A DNA stretch of 62,101 nt, from contig JAHEDI010000020.1 of the NCBI GenBank assembly GCA_024641305.1, positions 1-62,101 of the forward strand, written 5' to 3'. Position numbers and translations under genes: made by a program. Below, in pieces: positions 8,261 through 16,263 of the stretch. Position 1 is the stretch's first letter; each line of letters begins with the position of its first letter. The DNA comes from a bacterium. GTDB taxonomy: Bacteria; Actinomycetota; Acidimicrobiia; Spongiisociales; JAENVV01. Below the pieces are notes generated by a model that ran no database searches, was not told the origin of the DNA, and was given only the letters and a program-made list of their open reading frames with translations.

Positions 8261-9697
8261 ATGATGCTTTCCGTTAACGACTTCAAGGTTGCCGATCTGT
8301 CCCTGGCTGAACTGGGCCGCCATGAAATCCGACTCGCCGAGCACGAAATGCCCGGACTGATGGCGCTGCGTGCCGAGTACGGCGACTCTCAACCGCTCAA
8401 GGGTGCCCGGATTGCCGGCTCGCTTCATATGACGGTTCAAACCGCGGTTCTGATCGAGACCTTGACCGCCCTGGGCGCCGATGTCCGCTGGGTTTCGTGC
8501 AACATCTTCTCGACGCAAGATGAGGCTGCCGCGGCGATTGCAGTCGGCGATGGGACCCCAGATGCCCCGAATGGCGTCCCCGTGTTTGCCTGGAAGGGCG
8601 AGTCACTCGAGGAATACTGGTGGGCCACCTACCAGCTGTTCCGCTGGGCCGACGGTAAAGGACCCAACTTGATCCTTGATGATGGCGGTGATGCCACGAT
8701 GATGGTTCACAAAGGTCTTGAGTTTCAGGAAGCCGGCGAAGTGCCAAAACCGGAAGATAGCGACTCGGAGGAATGGGGAGTCTTCCTCGATCAACTGCGG
8801 GCCATTCTGGATGAGGATCCTGAGTTCTGGACGGAGATCGCCGCAGGGATCCGGGGAGTCTCGGAGGAGACCACGACCGGTGTCCACCGGCTGTATCAGA
8901 TGTTGGAAGCCGGCAGCCTTTTGTTCCCGGCCGTCAATGTCAACGATGCCGTCACCAAGTCGAAGTTCGACAACCTGTATGGGGTCCGCCATTCACTCAT
9001 CGATGGAATCAACCGGGCCACCGATACGATGATGGGCGGAAAGCTAGCCGTGGTCTGCGGATTTGGTGATGTCGGCAAAGGATCGGCGCAGTCATTGCGG
9101 GGTCAAGGCGCCCGGGTGGTTGTAACCGAGATCGATCCCATTTGTGCGCTGCAAGCCGCCATGGAGGGGTTTGAGGTCGTTCTGCTCGAAGACGTAATTG
9201 AGCGGGGCGATATTTTCATCACCACCACGGGCAACCGCGACATCATCACGGCCGAAGACATGAAGAGGATGAAGCATCAGGCGATTGTGGGGAACATCGG
9301 CCACTTCGACAACGAGATCGACGTCGCCGGACTCTATTCCATACCAGGCATTGTCCGGACGACGATCAAACCTCAGGTGGATGAGCTCGAATTCCCTGAT
9401 GGCCACTCGATCATCTTGTTGTCGGAAGGCCGACTGCTCAACCTTGGTAATGCCACCGGGCATCCCAGTTTTGTGATGTCATGCAGCTTCTCCAATCAGG
9501 TGCTTGCCCAGATAGAGTTGCACCTGAATGATCTGGAAATCGACGTCATCACTTTGCCAAAACACCTCGACGAGAAGGTTGCCAGGCTCCACCTCGATGC
9601 TCTCGGAGTCAAGCTTACGACCCTCACCGAGGCTCAGGCCGCCTACCTCGACGTTTCGGTTGAGGGACCATACAAACCGGATCACTACCGCTACTAG
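8261..9697 (+). CDS. ahcY: Adenosylhomocysteinase (S-adenosylhomocysteine hydrolase)
   Basis: AhcY reversibly cleaves S-adenosyl-L-homocysteine to adenosine and homocysteine, clearing the product inhibitor of methyltransferases. The protein is 478 residues, in the range of actinobacterial SahH. Visible features are the N-terminal [15 protein letters not shown], the catalytic GGDATMMVH region, the NAD-binding Rossmann motif [14 protein letters not shown] and the diagnostic C-terminus ending in KPDHYRY. Start: ATG 8261 (or 8264), just before the conserved N-terminus. A -10-like TAATAT lies at 8227-8232; no Shine-Dalgarno and no SAH-riboswitch-like sequence is evident in the short leader. A rhodanese gene follows 7 bp later. 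Confidence 0.96.
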   Translation: MMLSVNDFKVADLSLAELGRHEIRLAEHEMPGLMALRAEYGDSQPLKGARIAGSLHMTVQTAVLIETLTALGADVRWVSCNIFSTQDEAAAAIAVGDGTPDAPNGVPVFAWKGESLEEYWWATYQLFRWADGKGPNLILDDGGDATMMVHKGLEFQEAGEVPKPEDSDSEEWGVFLDQLRAILDEDPEFWTEIAAGIRGVSEETTTGVHRLYQMLEAGSLLFPAVNVNDAVTKSKFDNLYGVRHSLIDGINRATDTMMGGKLAVVCGFGDVGKGSAQSLRGQGARVVVTEIDPICALQAAMEGFEVVLLEDVIERGDIFITTTGNRDIITAEDMKRMKHQAIVGNIGHFDNEIDVAGLYSIPGIVRTTIKPQVDELEFPDGHSIILLSEGRLLNLGNATGHPSFVMSCSFSNQVLAQIELHLNDLEIDVITLPKHLDEKVARLHLDALGVKLTTLTEAQAAYLDVSVEGPYKPDHYRY

Positions 9698-9704
9698 GTG
9701 ATAC

Positions 9705-10097
9705 ATGCCTGGACGATACGATGTCAATCAGTTTCTGGCTGACGCACGGGCTCGCATCGTCAGGTTGTCACCCTTAGAGCTCCAAGAAGCGATGGCTTCG
9801 GGGGTGGTGGTTCTTGACACGCGAAGCGGAGGTGACCGTATTCGCGAGGGTACGATTGGGGGATCCCTTCACGTGCCCTTGTCGTTGCTCCTGTGGAGGG
9901 TTGATCCGGCAGCCGAGTACGCCGATTCCCGGATCAATGATGTCGATGCGCCGCTGGTGATTGTGTGCAATGACGGCTACTCGTCGAGTTGGGCGGCGGC
10001 GACGCTTCTCGATATCGGGTTCTCCAACCCCATGGATCTAGCCGGTGGGTTTCGCGCCTGGTCGGCTGCTGGATTACCCGTCGTCAGAATCGCCTGA
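9705..10097 (+). CDS. Rhodanese-like sulfurtransferase domain protein
   Basis: A single-domain rhodanese of 130 residues. The conserved pattern VVVLDTR, then G-I-GSLHVPL and the active-site loop VCNDGYSSSWAAATL are present, with Cys as nucleophile, and the domain closes with DLAGGFRAW. Such proteins carry persulfide or act in sulfur trafficking; the substrate is not known. It follows ahcY by 7 bp with AGGTG as ribosome binding site, so the two are likely cotranscribed, which fits a link to homocysteine and sulfur metabolism. Its 3' end overlaps the convergent ABC transporter gene by 24 bp. Confidence 0.88.
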   Translation: MPGRYDVNQFLADARARIVRLSPLELQEAMASGVVVLDTRSGGDRIREGTIGGSLHVPLSLLLWRVDPAAEYADSRINDVDAPLVIVCNDGYSSSWAAATLLDIGFSNPMDLAGGFRAWSAAGLPVVRIA

Positions 10098-11942
10098 AGC
10101 TCCGAGCCCGAGTTGGGCCCCGGTTGGTTCGTCGAACTGGGCCCCGGTTGGTTCATCGAACTGGGCTGTGTAGAGGCTGGCGTATAGGCCGCGGGAAGCC
10201 AGTAGCCGATCATGGGACCCTTCCTCGACGATCCGCCCCTCGTCAATCACGATGATCCGGTCGGCATCGCGGATCGTGCTGAGGCGATGAGCGATGACGA
10301 GGGTCGTGCGCCCGACCATCAGCGACTCTAGAGCGTCCTGGACCAGGCCCTCCGACTCGCTGTCGAGTGAGCTGGTGGCTTCATCGAGGATGAGAATGCG
10401 CGGGTCTTTCAAAAGGGCTCTGGCGATGGCGACTCGCTGTCGCTGGCCACCGGAGAGCTTGACCCCCCGCTCACCGACAATGGTTTGAAAACCATTCGGG
10501 AAGGCTGAAATGAACTCGTCGGCGTGGGCAGCCCGCGCAGCCTCGATCAGCTCTCCATCGGTCGCGTCAGGATTTCCAATGCGGAGGTTTTCGGCGATGG
10601 TCCCGCTGAACAACTGGGTTTCCTGGGGGACGGCTGCCATGTGCTGGCGGAGTTCCCGAACGCCAATTTGGCGAACGTCGACGTCGTCGATCAGGATCCG
10701 GCCGGAGGCCGGATCGTAGAAGCGAGGGACCAACTGCACGATGGTCGACTTTCCGGCACCGCTTGGTCCGACGATGGCAAGTCTTTCGCCTGGTTCGACG
10801 ACCAGACTGATGTTCCTGAGGACCGTGATGTCGCGGTCCGTATACGAAAAGCTCACGTTGTCGAAGGTGACCTTTCCCAGGACCGCAGGCATGGCGACCG
10901 GACTGTCAGGTTCGGCGATTTCGTTGGTCTCTTCCAGCAGGTCGAAGATGCGACGCGAGGCTCCGAGGGCTTCCTGTAGTTGGCTGTACAAACCCGTGAA
11001 TGTTCCGATGGCGCCGGCGACCGCCAGGGTATACAGCAAGAAACTGATCAGTTCTCCACCGGTTAGTTGACCGGCCAGAACCTGCCGACCGCCTAGCCAG
11101 ACAACCACTGCGAGGGTTCCAAAAGCTACAAACGTGACAATCGAAATGAAAACGGCCCTCAACTTGGCTCGCCGCCTGGCCACCAGGTACGACTCATTGA
11201 CCGCAGTCCCATACCGCTCCGCCTCCAACCGTTCGGCGGTAAACCACTTCACGACCCGATTGGCGGCGATGGCTTCTTCGGCGTAGCTGTTTGCTTCGGC
11301 GACCCGATCCTGAAAGTCCGTTGAAATGCGGCGCAAACGTCCACCGAAGACGGCTGCAGCGACGATGGCTATTGGCAAGAACGACAGAACGGCGAGTGAT
11401 AGGGAGATGCTTATCACGACCATCAGGACGACGCCACCGATGAGCGTGACGGCCTGGGCAAGTGTTTGGGCGACGGATTGTGAAACGGTTGTCTGCACGA
11501 CCGCCACGTCAGATGTCAGCCGCGAGGTAATCTCCCCGGTTTTTCGACCGTCGAAAAACCGGACCGGCAGGGTCATGACCTTGCTGTAAACGGCTCGTCG
11601 TAGGTCTGCAACAACGCCCTCTCCGGTCAGATTTATGTAGTACGACCGAAGGAAGTTGAATGCTGCCTGTGCTGCGAAAACACCGATAAGCAGGAGGGCA
11701 ACCCGGTCGAGTTGGCTGGTGCCCGTCGCGTTTGAGATGGCTTGATCAACGAGATCCCCGACGATTTGCGGGAAGACGAGGCCGAGACCGCTCGCCACGA
11801 CCGTCCCAAACGTCGCGACCAGAAGATATGTGCGGTAGGGGCGCACGAAACGCATGAGTCTGGCTACCTCTTGAAGGCCTTGTCGATCGATCTTGGGACG
11901 ATCGTCCGCCTCAGTCGAAGGGCGCCGTGGATTGCGAAGCAT
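10074..11942 (-). CDS. ABC exporter, fused permease and ATPase (ABCB/MsbA type)
   Basis: A half-transporter of 622 residues: six TM helices (about residues 38-325), then a nucleotide-binding domain with Walker A GPSGAGKST, signature LSGGQRQRVAIARAL, Walker B ILILDEATSSLD and H-loop IAHRLSTI. It should function as a homodimer; the substrate (lipid, peptide or drug) cannot be told. The extreme C-terminus carries an 8-residue tandem duplication (FDEPTGAQ) from a 24-bp DNA repeat. TAGCAT (complement of 11949-11954) ends 6 nt before the ATG, the leaderless layout. It stands alone, convergent with the rhodanese gene. Confidence 0.93.
   Translation of the reverse strand: MLRNPRRPSTEADDRPKIDRQGLQEVARLMRFVRPYRTYLLVATFGTVVASGLGLVFPQIVGDLVDQAISNATGTSQLDRVALLLIGVFAAQAAFNFLRSYYINLTGEGVVADLRRAVYSKVMTLPVRFFDGRKTGEITSRLTSDVAVVQTTVSQSVAQTLAQAVTLIGGVVLMVVISISLSLAVLSFLPIAIVAAAVFGGRLRRISTDFQDRVAEANSYAEEAIAANRVVKWFTAERLEAERYGTAVNESYLVARRRAKLRAVFISIVTFVAFGTLAVVVWLGGRQVLAGQLTGGELISFLLYTLAVAGAIGTFTGLYSQLQEALGASRRIFDLLEETNEIAEPDSPVAMPAVLGKVTFDNVSFSYTDRDITVLRNISLVVEPGERLAIVGPSGAGKSTIVQLVPRFYDPASGRILIDDVDVRQIGVRELRQHMAAVPQETQLFSGTIAENLRIGNPDATDGELIEAARAAHADEFISAFPNGFQTIVGERGVKLSGGQRQRVAIARALLKDPRILILDEATSSLDSESEGLVQDALESLMVGRTTLVIAHRLSTIRDADRIIVIDEGRIVEEGSHDRLLASRGLYASLYTAQFDEPTGAQFDEPTGAQLGLGASGDSDDG
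10114..10166. repeat. 24-bp tandem duplication in ABC exporter 3' end
   Basis: Two copies of a 24-bp unit beginning TGGGCCCCGGTTGG (10114-10137 and 10138-10161) and a 5-bp start of a third. The copies differ at one base and keep the reading frame. Confidence 0.9.
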
Positions 11943-12097
11943 CAGACGATGCTAGGTCGTGGCGGATTACCGGGCGAAGTCAAGTCGTTTCTGCTGCGGT
12001 CGCCAGTCGCCAGGAATGATCGGTGGTGGTCTCCCGTTCTCATCCCGGGGCGGTTTTCTTCGCTACGATTGGTGCTGCAGGCTCATGGGAGAGACCG

Positions 12098-12484
12098 ATG
12101 AAACACCACATTGTTGCTCGTTTTCAGGACGGCACGGTCCTGAAGGGAACCTCGTCAGATTTCGTCCCCACCCGGGATCGATTTCATTTGCGGCCGATCG
12201 ATCAAGCTGGGGTTGCGGCCGTTGACGTCGACGACCTCAAGGGGGTCTTTTTCGTCAACAGCTTTGAGGGTAATCCAGACGACCGTGGCCGAGCTGACGT
12301 AGATCGGTTCGGTCTCGGCAAGAAGATCAAGGTCGACTTCAAAGACGGAGAGACCATGATTGGATATACGTCCGGCTATTCACCCGATCGGAGGGCGTTC
12401 TTTGTCTTTCCAGCGGACCCGAATTGTAACAACGACCGGGTGTTTGTGGTGACGGCGGCTACCTCGGACGTGGCATTCGTTTAG
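12098..12484 (+). CDS. Conserved hypothetical protein (DUF6982-like)
   Basis: A soluble 128-residue protein made largely of beta strands. Two similar halves each start with a hydrophobic-basic strand followed by DG-T: VARFQDGTVLKGT and IKVDFKDGETMIGYT. It has FHLRPI and VFFVNSFEGN in the middle and a PADPNCNNDRVFVV motif near the end. This resembles small actinobacterial proteins annotated as DUF6982; I am moderately sure of that family and know no function. The ATG at 12098 has GGGAGAG at 12087-12093 as ribosome binding site and a -10-like TACGAT at 12064-12069. It stands between divergent and convergent neighbours, so probably monocistronic. Confidence 0.78.
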   Translation: MKHHIVARFQDGTVLKGTSSDFVPTRDRFHLRPIDQAGVAAVDVDDLKGVFFVNSFEGNPDDRGRADVDRFGLGKKIKVDFKDGETMIGYTSGYSPDRRAFFVFPADPNCNNDRVFVVTAATSDVAFV

Positions 12485-12499
12485 GTGGCTCGGTGTCGG

Positions 12500-13129
12500 C
12501 TAACCCCCCAGTTGGGCGAGCGCGTCACGGAGCGCCGCAAGTCCTTCCCGGAGTGACTCGGCGAATACCGCCAGCTCGGTACCAGCGACGTCAATCTGTA
12601 CCGGGACGGCCAGCGAGATGGGGACTTCGGTGTCGATCGGGATCGTTTCGTTCACCGCGATTGGAACCTCGATATCCACCGGGATGACGATGTCAACCGG
12701 TACCGAAATGTCCAGCGGTATGGCGGTTCCGAGCGGGCCATCAATCGTGATCGTCGTTTCGATGGTCTGATTGATCGGAAAATTTGTTTTGATGGGAACG
12801 ATGAGGTCACGTTGGAGCAGAAACTCGGTGCGGATCGGGACGGACTCGTCGAATCTGATGTCCATGGTGATAGTCGAGGTGGCAAACGCGTCTAGCCCGC
12901 TGATTGCATCGTTCAGCGATGTGCTGGTCTCCGGGCCCAGGTCACCAAGTGCGGCTTCGAAGACGCTCAACTGAGCGAGTGCGAATGCCGCTCCTGATTC
13001 GACCTCGTTGAGTTGGCTGGTCAGTGCTTCCACCTTTGCTTCTGCCTGGCGGACCCGCCCAAACAGGACGGCCCCGAAAGCCAAAGACAGGACAAGAGCT
13101 GCCGAGACTGCGATGTAGGCCTGCTTCAC
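12500..13129 (-). CDS. Membrane-anchored protein with Ile-Pro-Val repeat domain
   Basis: I do not recognise a family. The 209 residues comprise an N-terminal TM helix (about 5-24), a coiled-coil-like segment (about 26-60), a domain (about 85-185) of short strands dominated by Ile, Val, Pro and Asp, such as IPLDISVPVDIVIPVDIEV and IPIDTEVPISLAVPVQI, and a C-terminal helix (about 185-209). The strands recur every 6-8 residues, as in a beta-solenoid or a lipid-contacting tubular domain. GTG start with AGGAG upstream. Convergent with the preceding gene and divergent from the pirin gene. Confidence 0.72.
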   Translation of the reverse strand: MKQAYIAVSAALVLSLAFGAVLFGRVRQAEAKVEALTSQLNEVESGAAFALAQLSVFEAALGDLGPETSTSLNDAISGLDAFATSTITMDIRFDESVPIRTEFLLQRDLIVPIKTNFPINQTIETTITIDGPLGTAIPLDISVPVDIVIPVDIEVPIAVNETIPIDTEVPISLAVPVQIDVAGTELAVFAESLREGLAALRDALAQLGG

Positions 13130-13276
13130 GTCTGGTCTCCTGGTGGGGGTGGTTGGATCGTAGACGGGCTCGGTGACTATTCGAAGGCTGCCCGGGGCTC
13201 AGGCGCCGGGTGCTGGGGGAATACAACGGTCGACCTCTATGGTTGACGGGTACGAATCAACCAACTGGGAGCTTGC

Positions 13277-14233
13277 GTGCCTGCTGTCACCGTCGATGAT
13301 CTTCTATCCCTACCGAGGGTGCCGACCTTACGGGTCCAATCGATACCTCGTCCCGTGCGGTCTGTCACGACGGCCCCGCGCGGTTTTGAAGGGGAAGGGT
13401 TCCCGGTACATCGGGCGTTTGAAGGAGTCGACCTAGCCGACCTGGATCCGTTCGTTCATCTCGACCAGATGGGCGAAGTCGAATATGCTCCGGGGGAGCC
13501 GAAAGGAACGCCCTGGCATCCGCATCGCGGGTTCGAAACGGTCACCTACATGATCGATGGGATCATGGAACACCAGGACACCAACGGCGGTGGCGGAGTC
13601 ATCACCAACGGCGACACCCAGTGGATGACAGCCGGCTCCGGCCTGCTCCACATTGAGACACCACCCGAGCATTTGGTCATGTCAGGTGGTCTGTTTCACG
13701 GATTTCAGCTGTGGGTGAATCTGCCGTCCGCAGACAAATTCATCGCTCCGCGCTATCAAGACCTTCGAGGTGGCGATGTGGCGTTGCTGACGTCCCAAGA
13801 TGGCGGAGCGATCATCAGGCTCATCGCTGGCAATATTGGCGACGTGCAAGGTCCTGGCTCAACGCACACGCCGATCACGATGGCGCATTGCACTCTTCAT
13901 CCCGGTTCCCGGTTGGAGATTCCCTGGCGTCCGGACTTCAACGGCCTCGCATACGTCCTTGGCGGAAAGGGATCGGTTGGTATCGAGCGTCGTCCGATTG
14001 TCAGTGGTCAGCTAGCTCTGTTCGGCCCGGGCGACTCAATCGTCGTGACCGCTGACGCCATTCAGGAGACCCGGAGCCCGGATATGGATGTACTCATTCT
14101 GGGCGGCCGGCCCATCCGTGAACCGGTGGCGTGGAGTGGGCCGTTTGTTATGAATACCCGGGACGAATTGGTGACGGCGTATGCCGATTATGAAGCCGGC
14201 CGTCTCGGTGTGATCCCTGCCGAACGCCCCTGA
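13277..14233 (+). CDS. Pirin family protein (bicupin)
   Basis: Pirins are bicupin Fe(II) proteins; some are quercetin dioxygenases and others redox-linked regulators. This 318-residue copy has the metal-binding pattern HPHRGFETVTYMIDG with the later H-D-GG-G-I-GD-QWM-AGSG-H-E, the full set of pirin ligands in the N-terminal cupin, and a second cupin from about residue 190 to 280. The GTG start at 13277 is supported by GGGAG 5 nt upstream. It appears monocistronic and its 3' side carries a 16-bp hairpin shared with the convergent subtilase. Confidence 0.92.
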   Translation: MPAVTVDDLLSLPRVPTLRVQSIPRPVRSVTTAPRGFEGEGFPVHRAFEGVDLADLDPFVHLDQMGEVEYAPGEPKGTPWHPHRGFETVTYMIDGIMEHQDTNGGGGVITNGDTQWMTAGSGLLHIETPPEHLVMSGGLFHGFQLWVNLPSADKFIAPRYQDLRGGDVALLTSQDGGAIIRLIAGNIGDVQGPGSTHTPITMAHCTLHPGSRLEIPWRPDFNGLAYVLGGKGSVGIERRPIVSGQLALFGPGDSIVVTADAIQETRSPDMDVLILGGRPIREPVAWSGPFVMNTRDELVTAYADYEAGRLGVIPAERP

Positions 14234-14334
14234 TACAGCCGCTCGTCTCCGTGTTCATGGTGGACGCTCTCTCGCGTTTGGTGTCGAGTTCTGTCGACTT
14301 CAGGGCAGACCGCGCCAAGCAACGAGATTCACGG

Positions 14335-14377
14335 ACGTATGGCGATGGGCTCCCACTGCTTGCCCATCGCCATACGT
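14335..14377. terminator. Perfect 16-bp inverted repeat between convergent genes
   Basis: ACGTATGGCGATGGGC (14335-14350) pairs perfectly with 14362-14377 around an 11-nt loop. It lies between the stops of the pirin gene and the first subtilase gene and could end transcription from both sides. There is no T-run on either strand. Confidence 0.65.
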
Positions 14378-14387
14378 TGGTGGCTTT

Positions 14388-16091
14388 CTATCGGATTCGT
14401 TTTCCGTGGTCCCAGGTGAGACCAGTCCAGTTGGATCCAGACCACGTGCTGCCAGTCCAGTTGCTGGCTGACCACGTGCTGCCCGACCAGGTTGAGCCGG
14501 TCCAGTAGGCATCAGACCAGGTGCTTCCTGACCAGGTGGACCCAGACCAGGTGGACCCAGACCAGGTGGAACCTGACCAGGTGGAGCCGGACCAGGTGCT
14601 ACCCGACCAGGTCGAGCCGTTCCACAAACCTGCGCTCCAGGTTGAGCCGGACCAGGTACTTCCCGACCAGGTCGACCCGTTGAAGGCATTGCCGAAAATG
14701 TCGATCTCGCCCTTGAGAACCACGTTGTCGTTTTCGAGATGGTCGGTACCTCTGGCAGCTTCCAGCGACCCCAACCCGGTGGCGGGTGCAAAGTCCTGCG
14801 GCGTCTGGATGGCGTAGGAGTCAGCCATAATCGCCCTGGCGCTAACCATGCCCGCACCCTTACAAGCGGATGTCGAGTAAGGCACATCGGTTGCCGATGA
14901 GCGGAGTGCCGCCTTTACCTGGTCAGGTGTGTATTCGGGATGGGCGCCGACCACCAGGGCAGCGATGCCTGAGACGACTGCTGCTGACTGGCTCGTTCCT
15001 GACCCACGGAAGTAGTTGACGGCCTCGCGAGCCTCGGGATGCTTCTGGTCGGCGTTGGAACCGGGAACCCGCACTGAGGCAATGGAGCGTCCAGGAGCGA
15101 CGAGATCGACGGTGCGGTTCGTGCCACAATTCGAGAAGGCGGCGATCCTGTCGTCCCAGGTGCTCGTGGTTCCTTTGGTGTCCACTGCGCCGACGGCGAT
15201 GACGAGTGGGCTGGTAGCTGGGGACCGTACCGGTGAACTGTTTGAATCGTTGCCGCTGGCGACGATTACGACGATGCCCTTTCGCCAGGCAGTTTCGACT
15301 GCGTAGGCGAGGGGGTCGATCGTGTAGGCCTGGGTGGAGTTGGTTCCGAAGGAGAGGTTGAGGACTCGGACATTCATGTCATTGTCGTTGCGATGCTCGA
15401 TAACCCAGTTGATAGCCGCGAGTACCTGGCTGACGTCAACCGAACCGTCGGCCGCTCCGACCTTCACGTTGAGGATGGAAGCACTCGGAGCGATGGCACC
15501 GATGATGCCGGCCATGTGAGTGCCGTGGCCGTACGCGTCGAGGTTTTGTAAGTCGGCGAGCTGAGAGTCGAAGGATAGATCAGGACCATTGACGATTCGA
15601 CTCTTGAGAGAGGTGACCGGTGCGACTCCGGAGTCGATGAGGGCCACCGTCACCCCGGATCCCGTGTACCCATACCGATTGGCTCGGTCGGCTCTGACGG
15701 TCTCGGCCAAAACCGATAGGGTGGTTGGGCGGGTCGTCGTCGACGACGACTCTTCCACCCAGTTGGAGCTTTCGGAGTCCCGGTGGTGGGCGAGTTCAAC
15801 GGTGGAGTTTTGAGTGACTGACATGACGCCAGGAGTTCTGGCGATAGTGGCGACTGCCGATGCCGGAAGGTCGGCTGTCAGGGCGTCGATGGCGTTCAAA
15901 GATCCGGTGACGGTTCCGCCCATCCGCTCGATGGTGGACGACAGTGACGCACCTTCGACGGTACGGATGATGACCTCGACCATGTTCTTGGAGGTTGTTG
16001 GGGCCGGTGCCGCCAGTAGTGAGGCGAACATTGCCACGACCAACCCGAGACCGATCGCCTTCGCTCTTGTTGCCGTAGAAGTAATGTTCAT
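14388..16091 (-). CDS. Secreted subtilisin-like protease with Trp-pentad tail (copy 1)
   Basis: A 567-residue S8 serine protease. In order: signal peptide (1-29), inhibitor I9-type propeptide (about 36-100), linker, catalytic domain with Asp153 (ALIDSGV), His189 (GHGTHMAG), oxyanion Asn281 (ASGND) and Ser367 (GTSQSAA), a short linker containing GEIDIFG, then 18 pentads of consensus STWSG (471-560) and the tail DHGKRIR. The pentads place Trp every fifth residue and may form a solenoid or a wall- or surface-binding module. ATG 16091 is preceded by AGAGGA. The neighbour at 16264-18003 is a paralog with the same architecture and last residues. Confidence 0.9.
   Translation of the reverse strand: MNITSTATRAKAIGLGLVVAMFASLLAAPAPTTSKNMVEVIIRTVEGASLSSTIERMGGTVTGSLNAIDALTADLPASAVATIARTPGVMSVTQNSTVELAHHRDSESSNWVEESSSTTTRPTTLSVLAETVRADRANRYGYTGSGVTVALIDSGVAPVTSLKSRIVNGPDLSFDSQLADLQNLDAYGHGTHMAGIIGAIAPSASILNVKVGAADGSVDVSQVLAAINWVIEHRNDNDMNVRVLNLSFGTNSTQAYTIDPLAYAVETAWRKGIVVIVASGNDSNSSPVRSPATSPLVIAVGAVDTKGTTSTWDDRIAAFSNCGTNRTVDLVAPGRSIASVRVPGSNADQKHPEAREAVNYFRGSGTSQSAAVVSGIAALVVGAHPEYTPDQVKAALRSSATDVPYSTSACKGAGMVSARAIMADSYAIQTPQDFAPATGLGSLEAARGTDHLENDNVVLKGEIDIFGNAFNGSTWSGSTWSGSTWSAGLWNGSTWSGSTWSGSTWSGSTWSGSTWSGSTWSGSTWSDAYWTGSTWSGSTWSASNWTGSTWSGSNWTGLTWDHGKRIR
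14412..14681 (-). repeat. 15-bp tandem repeats encoding 18 Trp pentads
   Basis: Each 15-bp unit encodes a variant of S-T-W-S-G. Most units read GGTTCCACCTGGTC-like on the coding strand, with variants such as SAGLW, SDAYW and SASNW showing that the array is not freshly expanded. Confidence 0.9.
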
Positions 16092-16193
16092 AACAGGTCC
16101 TCTGTTCGGAAACGTCCCATTGCTCTTGCAAGTTATATCGTCACTCTGAGTGGTTACTTGGGAACCAAACCCGTCGACACCCAACTGACTAGT
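16092..16193 (-). promoter_or_regulatory. Conserved 5' flank of subtilase copy 1
   Basis: This 102-nt flank aligns without large gaps with the flank of copy 2 (18004-18102). Shared blocks are ACTAGTCA, TTGGTTC, AGAGTG followed by CGATAT, and CAATGGGAC (complement of 16114-16122) just before the ribosome binding site. A shared promoter and leader is likely; the regulator is not known. Confidence 0.55.
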
Positions 16194-16219
16194 CACCGGT
16201 GGTCCCCTCGAGACGTGAT

Positions 16220-16243
16220 TGAGCCCCGACGGGTCGGGGCTCA
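16220..16243 (-). terminator. Hairpin after subtilase copy 2
   Basis: A 10-bp GC-rich stem (GAGCCCCGA core, loop CGGG) lies about 20 bp downstream of the stop of the second subtilase gene and upstream of copy 1. It would separate the two transcripts. No T-run. Confidence 0.6.
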
Positions 16244-16263
16244 GCTGATGGGAATTCCGGCCG

